Source: Aurantimonas manganoxydans SI85-9A1
Lineage (GTDB): Bacteria; Pseudomonadota; Alphaproteobacteria; Rhizobiales; Rhizobiaceae
DNA: 64,000 bases
Direction of reading: 5' to 3'
NCBI RefSeq assembly: GCF_000153465.1
Contig: NZ_CH672387.1
Span: forward strand, 1,868,046-1,932,045
The position numbers were made by a program, and so were the translations under genes. Positions 1-9,400 of this stretch are shown here, in pieces. The notes below the pieces were generated by a model, which did not search any database, had not been told where the DNA came from, and worked only from the letters and a program-made list of their open reading frames with translations. Each line of letters starts with the position of its first letter. The first letter of the stretch is position 1.

Positions 1-3000
1 TTCTCGATCGCCACGAGCTGCGCGCCGGCATTGATGGCGATGTCGTCGCCGAAGGACTGGGTCCGATCGGCCATTTCCTGGCGCAGGCGCTCGGTCTGGC
101 TGTCGACGTCGCCGACGATCGCGGAACGCGAATCCTCGACCACGCTGCGCAGGGCCTGAACCCGCTCCGACAGGTCGTCGGCGACCTGGCGGACGGCGTC
201 GTCAAACCCGCCGGTGATACCCGCGATGCGCTCGTCGAGCGCCGAAAGCAGGGCGCTGTGGGTTTCCTCCGACAGCGAGCGCAGGACGCTGGTGCGCTCG
301 TCGAGGGTGGTGCGGATGGCGGCGTGGCGGTCGTCGAGACCGGCAAGCAGGGCATCCTGTGCGCTGGCCATCTGGGTCTGGTTGGCAGCAATGCGATCGG
401 CGAGGCCGGCGGTCAAATTGCCGGTCCGGGCGTCGATGTCGCCGATGAGGCGGCCGCCCTGTTCCTCCAGCCCGCTGATGAAGCGGACGGATTCCGATTG
501 CAGCGACTGGTGGAAGCGGCCGACCCGGTCGGCCAGAAGGCTGGCGATGGCGTCGATGCGCTGGTCGAGCCCGTTGACCAGGCCGTCACGACTGTCGGCT
601 ACGAGGGTCTCAATGGCCTCGCGGCGCTCGTCGAGAAGACGGGCCATTTCGCGGGTTTTCTCGTCGACGCCCTCGGCCATGGCGCCCTGGGCGTTGCCGA
701 CGAGGCTTTCCAGCTTGGCGACGGTCGCCTCGATGGCCTGGGTGAGTGAGGCTCCGCGATCGTCCAGGCTGCCGATGAGGCTCTGCTGGGAGAAGGCGAA
801 GGCGGCTTCGATGTCCTCGCTGTGGTCCGCGATGCTCTTCTCGATGGCGCCGACGCGCCCGTCGAGGGCGGCGCGCAGGCCTTCGGCGCTGCGTTCGACC
901 ATGGCCTCGATCTCTTCGCGGCGCTGCCCGAGCAGTTCTTCGAGGCGCGCGGCGGTCCGCTCGAGCGCGGCATCCATTTCGCCGGTCCGCGCCTGGATGT
1001 TCTCGACGCGGCTGTCGCTGGCGAGATCGAAGGCGAGAAGGCGATCGTCGAGCGTTCCGGCAAGCATGCCGGCGCGCTCGTCCATGATGGCTTTGAGGCC
1101 CGCAATGCGCTCGTCGAAGAGGGTGCGGAGATGGCCGGTGCGCTCCTCCAGCGCCGACTGGCTCAGCGTCACGGCGTCGCCGGCGCGCATCGTCAGTTCG
1201 GTATGGCCGCGCTCGAAGGCGTCCATGATCTCGCGCGAGCGCTCGGCGAGGGCGCCGGCAAACTCCTGCGAGCGTTCGGCCAGCACCTGCGACACGCGGT
1301 CGGTCGACCGGTCGACGGCCTCGGCCCGCGCCTCGATGGTGGCAACCAGCGAACCGCCGGTCTCGGTCAGCGTGTGATCGATCGCCGCCAAGCGGCTGTC
1401 GAGGTCGCCGAGAGTGCGGCTGGACGTGTCGGACAGCATCCGCGCGGCCTGTTCCGTGCGCTCGCCGAGGCTGGATTCCAAGGTCTGCAGGAAACGGCCG
1501 GATTCCTCTTCGAGTCGGTTGCGGCGGCTGTCGATGTCCTCGGTCAGGCTGGACAGGAAGAGACCGTTCTTCTCGCCGATCTCGCGCATGCGGGTCTCGA
1601 ACGCCTCGTCGAGGCTCGACAGGAAGGTCTGGCTGTCCATCGCGAGACCGAGCGAACGGTCGTCGAGGATGCTGGTGAGATCGGCGAGGAACTTCTCGCT
1701 TTCGCCGGCAACCGCTTCGCCGCGGGCCTTGAGGAGGCCGCTGACCGCATCGCCCGAGGCGGAGAGGCGGGCAGTGATGTCGTTGCCGACGTCGGACAGG
1801 CGGCCGACGAAGCCGTTCGAGCGCTCGTCGATCTCGCGCAGGCGTTCCTCGAACGCGCCGTCGAGGCTCGACAGGAAGGTCTCGCCGTTCATGGCGATGC
1901 CGATGGCGCGGTCGTCGAGAACGCCGGTGAGGTCGGCGAGGAACTTTTCGCTCTCGCCGGCGACCGCGTCGCCCTGCGCCTTGAGGAGGCCGGTGACCGC
2001 ATCGCCCGATGCGGACAGGCGGGCGGTGATGTCGTAACCGACGTCGGACAGGCGACCGACGAAGCCGTTCGAGCGCTCGTCGATCTCGCGCAGGCGTTCC
2101 TCGAATGCGCCGTCGAGGCTGGACAGGAAGGTCTCGCCATTCATGGCGATGCCGATGGCGCGATCATCGAGAACACCGGTGAGGTCGGCGAGGAACTTCT
2201 CGCTCTCGCCGGCGACCGCTTCGCCGCGCGCCTTGAGGAGGCCGGTGACCGCGTCGCCGGATGCGGACAGGCGGGCGGTGATGTCGTTACCGACGTCGGA
2301 CAGACGGCCGACGAAGCCGTTCGAGCGCTCGTCGATCTCGCGCAGGCGTTCCTCGAACGCTCCGTCGAGGCTGGACAGGAAGGTCTCGCCATTCATGGCG
2401 ATGCCGATGGCACGGTCGTCGAGAACGCCGGTCAGGTCGGTGAGGAATTTCTCGCTGTCGCCGGCCAGCGTCTCGCCGCGCGTCTGCAGCAGGCCGGAGA
2501 TCGCTTCGCCTGCGACGGAGATGCGCTCGATCAGATTGCGGCTGCGGTCGTCAAGATCGGCCGTGCGCAGTTCGATCAGCCGGGCGACTTCGTCGCCGCT
2601 CTCGCTCAGGCGGCTGGTCGCGTCGTCGGCACTCTTGGCGATGCGCGCGATCAGGCTGTCGCTGTCCTTCGCCAGGCTCTCGCGTGCATTGCGGGTGTGC
2701 TCGTCCACCAGGCTGACGAACTCGTCGCTGCGCCGGGTGTAGTCGCGGGCGAGGGCGTCGCCGCGCTCGTCGAGCAGCGTGGTGAAGCGCCGGGAGGCGT
2801 CCTCGATCCGCGACAGGATGTGATCGGAAGCGCCGTCGACATCCTCGACCAGACGCTGATGCGAGCCGACGACGGCCGAGCGCAGGCGCTCGGCATGGGA
2901 CAGCATCGCGTCGCGCTCGGCGCCGAGATCGTTGACGAGGCCGCGGATCTTGGCCTCGTTGTCGGCATAGGCGCGCTCCAGCGAGCTCACCTCGTTGTGG

Positions 3001-4040
3001 ACGACATTCTCCAGTTCGGCGGTGCGCGCCAAAGCGCGCTCGACGCCTTCGCCGAGGGCGGCGACCTCGCGGCGCACCGCCTGGCCGACGCTCATGACGC
3101 GCTCGGTGGCGATGGATTCCGGCTCGGCCAGTCGCAGGGCGACTTCCGCCATGGACCGGCTCATCAGGCGCATGTCGGCCGACCGGCGGACCATGACGGC
3201 GAAGGCCATGATCAGCAGCACCGGGATGACCAGCACGGCGGCCATGATCGCCAGTTCCGACTGGCGGAACGGGTCGGCAATGCCATCCGAAAGGATCGCG
3301 ATGTCCGAGCCGAGGAGATCGTAGCTGATATAGCCGACGATGCCGACCCAGGCGGCCGAGACGGCGGCACCGATCCAGATCGGCAGCATCGACGCGCGAC
3401 GGCTGAGGAGGGCGTCCGCCATCACCGAGGTGCGGCGTTCCTCGTCATTGGCCGCGGGCTGGGAATAGGCGCGGGGCGCTTCGCTCGTCTCGGCGCGACG
3501 TTCGGTCGATTCCGTGCGCGGCGCGGCCTGCGCGGCCGGACGTTCACGGGCGGGAGCGGAAGCGGAAGCTGCAGAAGGTGATGGCGACGGCGCTGCCTTC
3601 TGGCGCGGCACGTCGGCGGCAGGCTGGCGGGCCGGGCGCGATGCGGCCGGCGGTGCCTGGCGGGGCGTGGGGGCAGGGTTGCGCCGGGGCGCCGGACGGG
3701 CCGTATGCGGCTCGTACTCGGTCTCGGTGCGCGGCGCCTGCTCCTCGGTCGGCGTGTCGAAGGCGACGAAATCGGCCAGCGAGGCGCGGCGCACACCCGT
3801 CGCGGGCCTGGCCTCGGCGCTCTCGGTCCTCAGTTCGCCCGCGGTCTCGCTGATCTGCCGTTCGAAATCATCGAAGGAGAACTCGACATCGGTGCGGTCG
3901 GCGGCGGAGGGGTGGTCGAGCTGTCCCGAAGCGACTGTCGCGCCATCGTCGGAGCCGGCCTCGAAATCCTCACGCAGCGCTTCCTCGATCTCGTTGACCG
4001 TGTCGTCTGAAAGCTGGTCGATGGATTTGGTCTGGGACAT
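1..4040 (-). CDS. gpr: Giant membrane-anchored repeat helical protein, Growth Pole Ring (GPR)-like (C-terminus beyond window)
   Basis: The frame is open from the ATG at 4040-4038 to the left edge, giving at least 1346 codons; the C-terminus is outside the window. Residues 1-210 are acidic, then rich in Pro, Ala and Arg (likely disordered). Two hydrophobic segments follow at about 217-240 (PIWIGAAVSAAWVGIVGYI) and 260-282 (LAIMAAVLVIPVLLIMAFAV). The rest is long, charged and helical, and includes an 84-residue tandem repeat. This matches the Hyphomicrobiales-specific GPR protein of Agrobacterium, an apolipoprotein-A1/A4/E-like giant of about 2,000 residues that forms a ring at the growing pole. 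Similar proteins are often annotated as kinesin-like or apolipoprotein-domain proteins. Assignment rests on size, architecture and lineage, not alignment. The opposite strand is also open over long stretches, which is a codon-bias shadow. Confidence 0.75.
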   Translation of the reverse strand, partial: MSQTKSIDQLSDDTVNEIEEALREDFEAGSDDGATVASGQLDHPSAADRTDVEFSFDDFERQISETAGELRTESAEARPATGVRRASLADFVAFDTPTEEQAPRTETEYEPHTARPAPRRNPAPTPRQAPPAASRPARQPAADVPRQKAAPSPSPSAASASAPARERPAAQAAPRTESTERRAETSEAPRAYSQPAANDEERRTSVMADALLSRRASMLPIWIGAAVSAAWVGIVGYISYDLLGSDIAILSDGIADPFRQSELAIMAAVLVIPVLLIMAFAVMVRRSADMRLMSRSMAEVALRLAEPESIATERVMSVGQAVRREVAALGEGVERALARTAELENVVHNEVSSLERAYADNEAKIRGLVNDLGAERDAMLSHAERLRSAVVGSHQRLVEDVDGASDHILSRIEDASRRFTTLLDERGDALARDYTRRSDEFVSLVDEHTRNARESLAKDSDSLIARIAKSADDATSRLSESGDEVARLIELRTADLDDRSRNLIERISVAGEAISGLLQTRGETLAGDSEKFLTDLTGVLDDRAIGIAMNGETFLSSLDGAFEERLREIDERSNGFVGRLSDVGNDITARLSASGDAVTGLLKARGEAVAGESEKFLADLTGVLDDRAIGIAMNGETFLSSLDGAFEERLREIDERSNGFVGRLSDVGYDITARLSASGDAVTGLLKAQGDAVAGESEKFLADLTGVLDDRAIGIAMNGETFLSSLDGAFEERLREIDERSNGFVGRLSDVGNDITARLSASGDAVSGLLKARGEAVAGESEKFLADLTSILDDRSLGLAMDSQTFLSSLDEAFETRMREIGEKNGLFLSSLTEDIDSRRNRLEEESGRFLQTLESSLGERTEQAARMLSDTSSRTLGDLDSRLAAIDHTLTETGGSLVATIEARAEAVDRSTDRVSQVLAERSQEFAGALAERSREIMDAFERGHTELTMRAGDAVTLSQSALEERTGHLRTLFDERIAGLKAIMDERAGMLAGTLDDRLLAFDLASDSRVENIQARTGEMDAALERTAARLEELLGQRREEIEAMVERSAEGLRAALDGRVGAIEKSIADHSEDIEAAFAFSQQSLIGSLDDRGASLTQAIEATVAKLESLVGNAQGAMAEGVDEKTREMARLLDERREAIETLVADSRDGLVNGLDQRIDAIASLLADRVGRFHQSLQSESVRFISGLEEQGGRLIGDIDARTGNLTAGLADRIAANQTQMASAQDALLAGLDDRHAAIRTTLDERTSVLRSLSEETHSALLSALDERIAGITGGFDDAVRQVADDLSERVQALRSVVEDSRSAIVGDVDSQTERLRQEMADRTQSFGDDIAINAGAQLVAIE
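1639..2394 (-). repeat. Tandem 252-bp (84-codon) repeats inside the GPR-like gene
   Basis: Three full units lie at 1639-1890, 1891-2142 and 2143-2394. A diverging partial unit continues to about 2530, and a fragment of another precedes at about 1560-1638. The period is exactly 252 bases, so the reading frame is kept. The second and third units are nearly identical, with only scattered, mostly silent differences. The first is more diverged. Each encodes a helical segment containing the phrases FLSSLDGAFEERLREIDERS and KFLADLTGVLDDRAIGIAMN. Confidence 0.9.
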
Positions 4041-4457
4041 TTCCGTCGCGCCTCAATACTCGTTACTCTGGACCCGCTCGGCATATGGGCCACCGAAGCG
4101 GCGACAGGTTTTCAGGCCTCGCCGAATTCGGACGCAGTCAACCGTCAACACCCGGCCAGAGGCCATCGGACAGTTTCGCACGATTGATGCTAGTTAGCGA
4201 CCGCATCGAAAGAAACCGTAAAAGGGCCCGATCCCTACAAGTTTAAACATAAGGTTAACGATAAACCGAAATTCGCGCCGGGCCCGCTGGAGTCCAATTC
4301 TAGGCCGACATGGCACATCTGCAACGCTTTGGGGCAGGTTCCGGTCAGCGCGCTTAACGCTTCCTCCATTCCGGCGGCGGATGATCGAAGCTGCGTCCAG
4401 GACGGAGCTCAATGTTACGGGTTCCGGACCGCATCGCTCGATTGTTCGGATGGTCCC
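4041..4457. other. Intergenic region between divergent GPR-like and Hpt genes
   Basis: This 417-base gap separates two divergent starts, so promoters for both genes are expected here. An A/T-rich patch at 4240-4265 contains GTTTAAAC and GGTTAACG. No gene with a convincing start and ribosome binding site is visible. A reading frame in phase with the Hpt gene extends upstream to 4329, but its residues look non-coding and are not counted. Confidence 0.5.
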
Positions 4458-4841
4458 ATGGTCTCGCTTGCGCATTCACTTCCCGACGATGCTTTCCCCC
4501 CGGCAGGCGAGGGCGCTCTGCGTTCACCCTCCGGTCAGCGCCCGATCGATCTGGTGCATCTCGCCCGGCAGACGGCCGGCGACCGCAGCCTAGAGCGTGA
4601 GGTGCTCGGGCTGTTCGTGCGGCACCTGCAGCTGGTCGGCGTCCGGCTGGAGACCGCCGGCGGGCTGGAGCTGCGGCAGATCGCCCATACGCTGAAAGGG
4701 GCGTGCCGCAATGTCGGGGCGTTTCCGCTGGCGGACGCCGCCGAGGCGAGCGAGCGATCGGGCTTCGACGCCGCCAGTCTGGCGGCGCTTCGGGCCGAAG
4801 TGGACGAGACGCTCGGCTTCGTCACGCGCCTCGCACGATAG
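4458..4841 (+). CDS. Hpt (histidine phosphotransfer) domain protein
   Basis: A 127-residue protein whose C-terminal two thirds form an Hpt four-helix domain. The motif AHTLKGACRNVGAFPLA carries the expected phospho-accepting His at about residue 77. Known Hpt proteins relay phosphoryl groups between the receiver domains of two-component phosphorelays. No kinase or receiver gene is adjacent, so the partner is unknown; DivK and PleD lie about 6 kb away but nothing ties them together here. The start at 4458 is preferred over the in-frame upstream ATG at 4329, because the upstream residues look non-coding. The gene is divergent from the GPR-like gene and upstream of a ferredoxin. Confidence 0.75.
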   Translation: MVSLAHSLPDDAFPPAGEGALRSPSGQRPIDLVHLARQTAGDRSLEREVLGLFVRHLQLVGVRLETAGGLELRQIAHTLKGACRNVGAFPLADAAEASERSGFDAASLAALRAEVDETLGFVTRLAR

Positions 4842-5009
4842 GTCGCCAACGCCTCTTCGAGAGGCGCAGCGGCACCGGGACCGGTTGACTTCCGACCCGT
4901 GCGAACTCTAACCAAGCGCGACCATCAGCGGCGGCGCTGGCCATGCCCGTTCGGCCCTTGCCACCACGGCCCGCCGCCGACCCGACCCCGCAAGCCGAAA
5001 GCCTCATTC

Positions 5010-5330
5010 ATGCCCAAGCTCGTTTTCCTCACCCCCGAGGGTGAACGCTTCGAGATCGATGCGCCGAACGGCACGACCGCCATGGAGAACGCGGTCAAGC
5101 ACGACGTGCCCGGCATTGAGGCGGAATGCGGCGGTGCCTGCGCCTGTGCCACCTGCCATGTCTATGTCGACGAGGCCTGGACGGCGAAGACCGGCGAGCC
5201 GGAGCCAATGGAAGAAGACATGCTGGACTTCGCCTACGAACCGCAGCCGAATTCCCGTCTCTCCTGCCAGATCAAGATGCGCGACGATCTGGACGGTCTC
5301 GTCCTGACGGTCCCGGCACAGCAGGCCTGA
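5010..5330 (+). CDS. [2Fe-2S] ferredoxin, adrenodoxin/Isc type
   Basis: A 106-residue plant/vertebrate-type ferredoxin. The cluster ligands fit Cys40-x5-Cys46-x2-Cys49 and Cys86 in RLSCQI, the adrenodoxin-like spacing. Such ferredoxins carry electrons for iron-sulfur assembly or cytochrome P450 and ring-hydroxylating enzymes; nothing nearby says which. The start at 5010 ([11 protein letters not shown]) matches the usual family N-terminus; the frame runs further upstream to 4899 but with proline/arginine-rich non-coding-like sequence. It is convergent with the DUF922 gene. Confidence 0.9.
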   Translation: MPKLVFLTPEGERFEIDAPNGTTAMENAVKHDVPGIEAECGGACACATCHVYVDEAWTAKTGEPEPMEEDMLDFAYEPQPNSRLSCQIKMRDDLDGLVLTVPAQQA

Positions 5331-5357
5331 TCAAGATTTTCACCGCACGTGTGGTGG

Positions 5358-5463
5358 GCTCGCCAGACGCGGCCGCACGTCCAGACTCGATAAGGGCTCG
5401 CGGCTTCGTGGTCGCGGGCACTCTCGGTGACCGCCTGTCTATACCCGGTTGAGTCTGGCGAGC
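5358..5463. repeat. Long inverted repeat between convergent ferredoxin and DUF922 genes
   Basis: GCTCGCCAGAC at 5358-5368 is matched perfectly by its reverse complement at 5453-5463, just outside the DUF922 stop codon. A second, competing partner, CCAGACTC at 5381-5388, can pair with GAGTCTGG at 5451-5458. There is no T-tract, so this is not a standard terminator. It may be an RNA structure protecting or ending convergent transcripts. Confidence 0.5.
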
Positions 5464-5465
5464 GA

Positions 5466-6071
5466 TCAGCGCCGGTAGTCGGACACGGCCCGGCTGAGCG
5501 CCCGGCGCAGGCGGAAATTGACCTCGCGCCCCTCGATGGTGTCAAACTCGACCTGGGCCCGCTCGTGGCCGGCCAGATAGCGCTGGGTCACCTGGTTGAC
5601 CAGCGCCTCCATCCGGGCGCAGCTCGGCTCGGGTCGCAGGTTGCGCAGCGCCATCTCCATGCGTTTCAGCCAGCTCTTGGCGATGTCCGCATGATGCTTC
5701 TCATGGCGCTCGATATCCGATTCCAGCGTTTGCCAGATCAGGATCGTCTCCGGCGCGACACCGCGGGGCGGCGCCCATTTCGGCAGAAGCATGTTGAGCG
5801 TCAACTTCACATTGGCCATGTCGACGGCGCAGCCTTCCGCGACCCGCTTGTAGGTGACGTGCCCGTCGAACTTCACCTCCGTCGCGCCGGGATGGCGTAG
5901 TCCGGTTTCAGCGACGAAGGGACCGCGGCGATTGAGATCGCGGTCGAGCTCAGCCAGCGTCGTGCCGCGGATGGCGAAGTAGCGCGTCGTCTCGTCCAGC
6001 GTCTCGGCCGTTGCCGACGCGCCCGCAAGGACGGCGAGGCCGGCCAGCAGCAAGATTGCCCTACGCGTCAT
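5466..6071 (-). CDS. DUF922 family secreted putative Zn-dependent protease
   Basis: A 201-residue protein with a signal peptide (RRAILLLAGLAVLAGASATA) and a motif H123-E124-K-H-H127 that fits the HExxH zinc-metalloprotease signature. This agrees with the DUF922 family, predicted periplasmic or secreted metalloproteases with no known substrate. The start at 6071 is chosen because it begins the signal peptide and has GAGGAAGAG just upstream. An upstream in-frame extension to 6326 would place non-coding-like residues before the signal peptide and would overlap the SOS-controlled micropeptide. The pairing of two Cys (about 81 and the C-terminal PSCAR) suggests a possible disulfide. Confidence 0.8.
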   Translation of the reverse strand: MTRRAILLLAGLAVLAGASATAETLDETTRYFAIRGTTLAELDRDLNRRGPFVAETGLRHPGATEVKFDGHVTYKRVAEGCAVDMANVKLTLNMLLPKWAPPRGVAPETILIWQTLESDIERHEKHHADIAKSWLKRMEMALRNLRPEPSCARMEALVNQVTQRYLAGHERAQVEFDTIEGREVNFRLRRALSRAVSDYRR

Positions 6072-6212
6072 CTCTTCCTCACCATGTCGAAGGTCGCCGT
6101 TCGTCCACGCTAACCGTTTGGCGCGGCGACACAAGTCTCCTGCCTGAAGGAGGGGCGCGACGGATGCACGCCCGTCGTTCCGTCCGGAAGGTTGACAATC
6201 TGGAACAAACGA

Positions 6213-6227
6213 GAACATATAAGGAAC
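6213..6227 (+). promoter_or_regulatory. LexA (SOS) box
   Basis: GAACATATAAGGAAC is an exact match to the alphaproteobacterial LexA operator GAAC-N7-GAAC. It lies just downstream of a TTGACA at 6192-6197, over the expected -10 region, and ends 21 bases before the 28-codon micropeptide start. An extra GAAC sits at 6203-6206 and another at 6231-6234, both out of the required spacing. The lexA promoter in this window carries the same kind of box (56994-57008). Confidence 0.85.
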
Positions 6228-6248
6228 ACAGAACATAGGAGGAACATC

Positions 6249-6335
6249 ATGCTCAATATCGCCAAGGACCTGTTGTCGCTCGCCGTCGTCTCCGGTTTCG
6301 TGTTCAGCCTCAGCCTTCTCGTTCACGTGGTGTAG
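6249..6335 (+). CDS. 28-residue single-span membrane micropeptide under SOS control
   Basis: ATG at 6249 to TAG at 6335 encodes 28 residues: a short amphipathic start (MLNIAKD), then a hydrophobic stretch (LLSLAVVSGFVFSLSLLV) long enough for one membrane span, ending in His-Val-Val. A perfect AGGAGG lies six bases before the ATG, and a consensus LexA box covers the promoter. Small size, SOS box and one span recall SidA of Caulobacter, a 29-residue SOS-induced inner-membrane inhibitor of the divisome. Homology is not shown, so the function is inferred from setting only. dnaE follows 160 bases later on the same strand. Confidence 0.75.
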   Translation: MLNIAKDLLSLAVVSGFVFSLSLLVHVV

Positions 6336-6448
6336 ACACCGCTTTCCTGTGCACCGTTGCGGGTCGGCGGTTCCCTCCGGCGGCCACTCGGCCTAGTCGT
6401 TGGGATGCCTTGACGGGGGGCGGCCCGATGGCCCTGCGCCGGGAGGCG

Positions 6449-6475
6449 GAGCCGGCCGCGGTGGATGGCCGGCTC
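6449..6475 (+). other. Hairpin in the dnaE leader
   Basis: GAGCCGGCC and GGCCGGCTC form a perfect 9-bp stem with a 9-base loop, ending 20 bases before the dnaE ATG. It has no T-tract, so it is more likely a leader structure than an intrinsic terminator. Its position would affect read-through from the SOS promoter or initiation of dnaE translation. Confidence 0.5.
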
Positions 6476-6495
6476 GGGAATGATGGAGCAGCAGC

Positions 6496-9400
6496 ATGGC
6501 GTCGGATACCAAACCTAAATTCGTCCATCTGCGGGTCCACAGCGCCTTCTCACTGCTCGAAGGCGCGCTGAAGCTCGACCAGATCATCAAGTTCGCGAAG
6601 GGCGACGACGCGCCGGCGATCGGCATCTGCGATACCAACAATCTGTTCGGCGCCCTGGAGTTTTCCGAGAAGGCGTCGAAGGCCGGCATCCAGCCGATCA
6701 CCGGCTGCCAGATCGACGTCGAGTTCTCCGATTGCGAGGAGAGCCGGGGCGGGCGCCGCGAACGAAGCCTGTCCTCGATCGCGCCGCTGGTGCTGATCGC
6801 GGCGACGGAAGCCGGATACGCCAATCTCGTGGAGATCGTCTCGCTCGCCTATCTCGGGCATGCCGACAATCCGCGCCCGCATGTGCTGTTCGAATGGCTG
6901 GAAACGCGGTCCGAGGGAATCATCGCCCTGACCGGCGGGCCGCTCGGTCCGATCGGCTCGGCGATCGCGGCGGATCGGTCCGATCTCGCCCGCAGCCGCA
7001 TGGAGCGGATGGCGCCGGTCTTCGGCGACCGGCTCTATGTCGAACTGCAACGCCACGAGGGACGCAGCCGCAAGGTCGAGGCCGACACGCTGCAACTCGC
7101 CTACGACATGGCGCTGCCGCTGGTGGCGACGAACGAGCCGTTCTTCCTGAAGGCCGATGATTTCGAAGCCCATGACGCCCTGATTGCCGTCGCCGGTAAC
7201 CGTCTGGTCAGCCAGGAGGATCGGCGCCGGCTGTCGCGCGACCACAGCCTGAAGTCCCAGAACGAGATGTCGGTCCTGTTCGCCGACCTTCCCGAAGCCC
7301 TGCACAACACGGTCGAGATCGCCCAGCGCTGCAGCTACCGGCCACGGACCCGCGCGCCGATCCTGCCGCGCTTTGCCGGCGCCGATGCGGACGCGGCGGA
7401 AGCCGAGGCGGCTGAGGTCGCCGAATTGCGGCGCCAGGCCATCGAGGGGCTGGAGGCGCGGCTTGCCGCGCATGGACTGGCACCCGGCGAAACCGCCGAA
7501 AGCTATCGTGAGCGGCTCGAATTCGAGCTGTCGATCATCGAGCGGATGAAGTTCCCGGGCTACTTCCTGATCGTTGCCGACTTCATCAAATGGGCCAAGG
7601 CGCAGGGCATTCCCGTCGGTCCCGGCCGTGGTTCGGGCGCGGGCTCGCTGGTCGCCTATGCGCTGACGGTCACCGACCTCGACCCGCTGCGCTTCTCGCT
7701 GCTGTTCGAGCGCTTCCTCAATCCCGAACGCGTGTCGATGCCCGACTTCGACATCGATTTCTGCCAGGACCGGCGCGAGGAGGTGATCCGCTACGTCCAG
7801 GAGAAATACGGGCGCGAGCAGGTCGGCCAGATCATCACCTTCGGAACGCTGCAGGCGCGCGCCGTGCTGCGCGACGTCGGCCGCGTCCTCGAAATGTCCT
7901 ACGGCCAGGTCGACAAGCTCTGCAAGCTGGTGCCGCAGAACCCGGCCAATCCGGTGACGCTGGCGCAGGCCCTGGTGGAAGAGCCGCGTCTTCAGGAGGC
8001 GCGCGAGAAGGAAGAGATCGTCGACCGGCTGATCTCGATCGCGCTGAAGCTCGAGGGGCTCTACCGCCACGCCTCGACCCATGCGGCGGGTATCGTGATC
8101 GGCGACCGGCCGCTGTCGCAACTCGTGCCGATGTACCGCGATCCGCGCTCGGACATGCCGGTCACCCAGTTCAACATGAAATGGGTCGAACCGGCCGGTC
8201 TGGTGAAGTTCGACTTCCTTGGCCTGAAGACCCTGACCGTGTTGCAGAAGGCGGTCGAACTGATCGCCCGCACCGGGCCGACCATCGATCTGTCGGCCAT
8301 CCCGCTGGATGATGCCAGGACCTACGAGATGATGACCCGCGGCGAGACCGTGGGCGTGTTCCAGGTGGAATCGGTCGGCATGCGCAAGGCGCTGATCGGC
8401 ATGCGCCCGGACCGGTTCGAGGACATCATCGCGCTGGTGGCGCTCTATCGGCCGGGCCCGATGGAGAACATTCCGACCTACAATGCGCGCAAGCACGGCG
8501 AGGAAGAGCCGGACTTCATCCACGACAAGATCGCGCCGATCCTGAAGGAGACCCAGGGCGTCATCATCTATCAGGAACAGGTGATGCAGATCGCCCAGGT
8601 CCTGTCGGGATACTCGCTCGGCGAAGCCGATCTCCTGCGCCGCGCCATGGGCAAGAAGATCCGCGCCGAGATGGACAAGCAGCGGGTCCGCTTCGTCGAG
8701 GGCGCGGTCGCCAACGGCCTCGACAAGACCCAGTCGAACATGATCTTCGACCTTCTGGCGAAGTTCGCCGACTACGGCTTCAACAAGAGCCACGCGGCCG
8801 CCTATGCGCTGGTCGCCTACCAGACGGCCTATCTGAAGGCGAACCACCCGGTCGAGTTCCTCGCCGCGTCGATGACGCTGGACGCGGGCAATACCGAAAA
8901 GCTCAACGATTTCCGCATGGACGCCATGCGGCTGGGCATCAAGATCGTGCCGCCGTCGGTGCAGACCTCGTTCCGGCAGTTCGAGGTCGGCGAGAACAAG
9001 ATCTTCTACGCGCTGGCCGCCATCAAGGGCGTCGGCGAGCAGGCGGTCGACCACATCGTGGCGACGCGGGGCGATGGCAGCTTCCAGTCGCTTGAGGATT
9101 TCTGCGCCCGCATCGACCCGAAGATCGTCAACAAGCGGACACTCGAATTCCTCATCGCCGCCGGCGCGCTGGACTGTTTCGGCCACGAGCGGGCGCTGCT
9201 GTGCGCCAATATCGACCTGATGGCGTCCTATGCCCTGCGGGTGCACGAAGGCCGCGCATCCGGCCAGCACGACATGTTCGGCGGGGCCGGCAGCGAGCCC
9301 GAGCCGCTGCATCTCAATCCCGCGCAACTCTGGACCTCGTCCGAAAAGCTGCTGCGCGAATTCCAGGCGATCGGCTTCTATCTCTCGGCGCATCCGCTCG

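Noticed and set aside
822-3581. A 919-codon open frame on the plus strand, with repeats of its own
   Set aside because: It lies exactly antisense and codon-aligned to the GPR-like gene. Its repeats mirror that gene's repeats. The minus-strand frame has membrane spans, a proper start and the expected architecture.
4242-4259. TTAA-N8-TTAAC, a near CtrA site upstream of the GPR-like gene
   Set aside because: The spacing is eight bases, not seven, so it does not meet the consensus.
6203-6216. Second possible LexA half-site pair GAAC-N6-GAAC
   Set aside because: The spacer is six bases; the alphaproteobacterial operator needs seven. The adjacent pair at 6213-6227 fits exactly.
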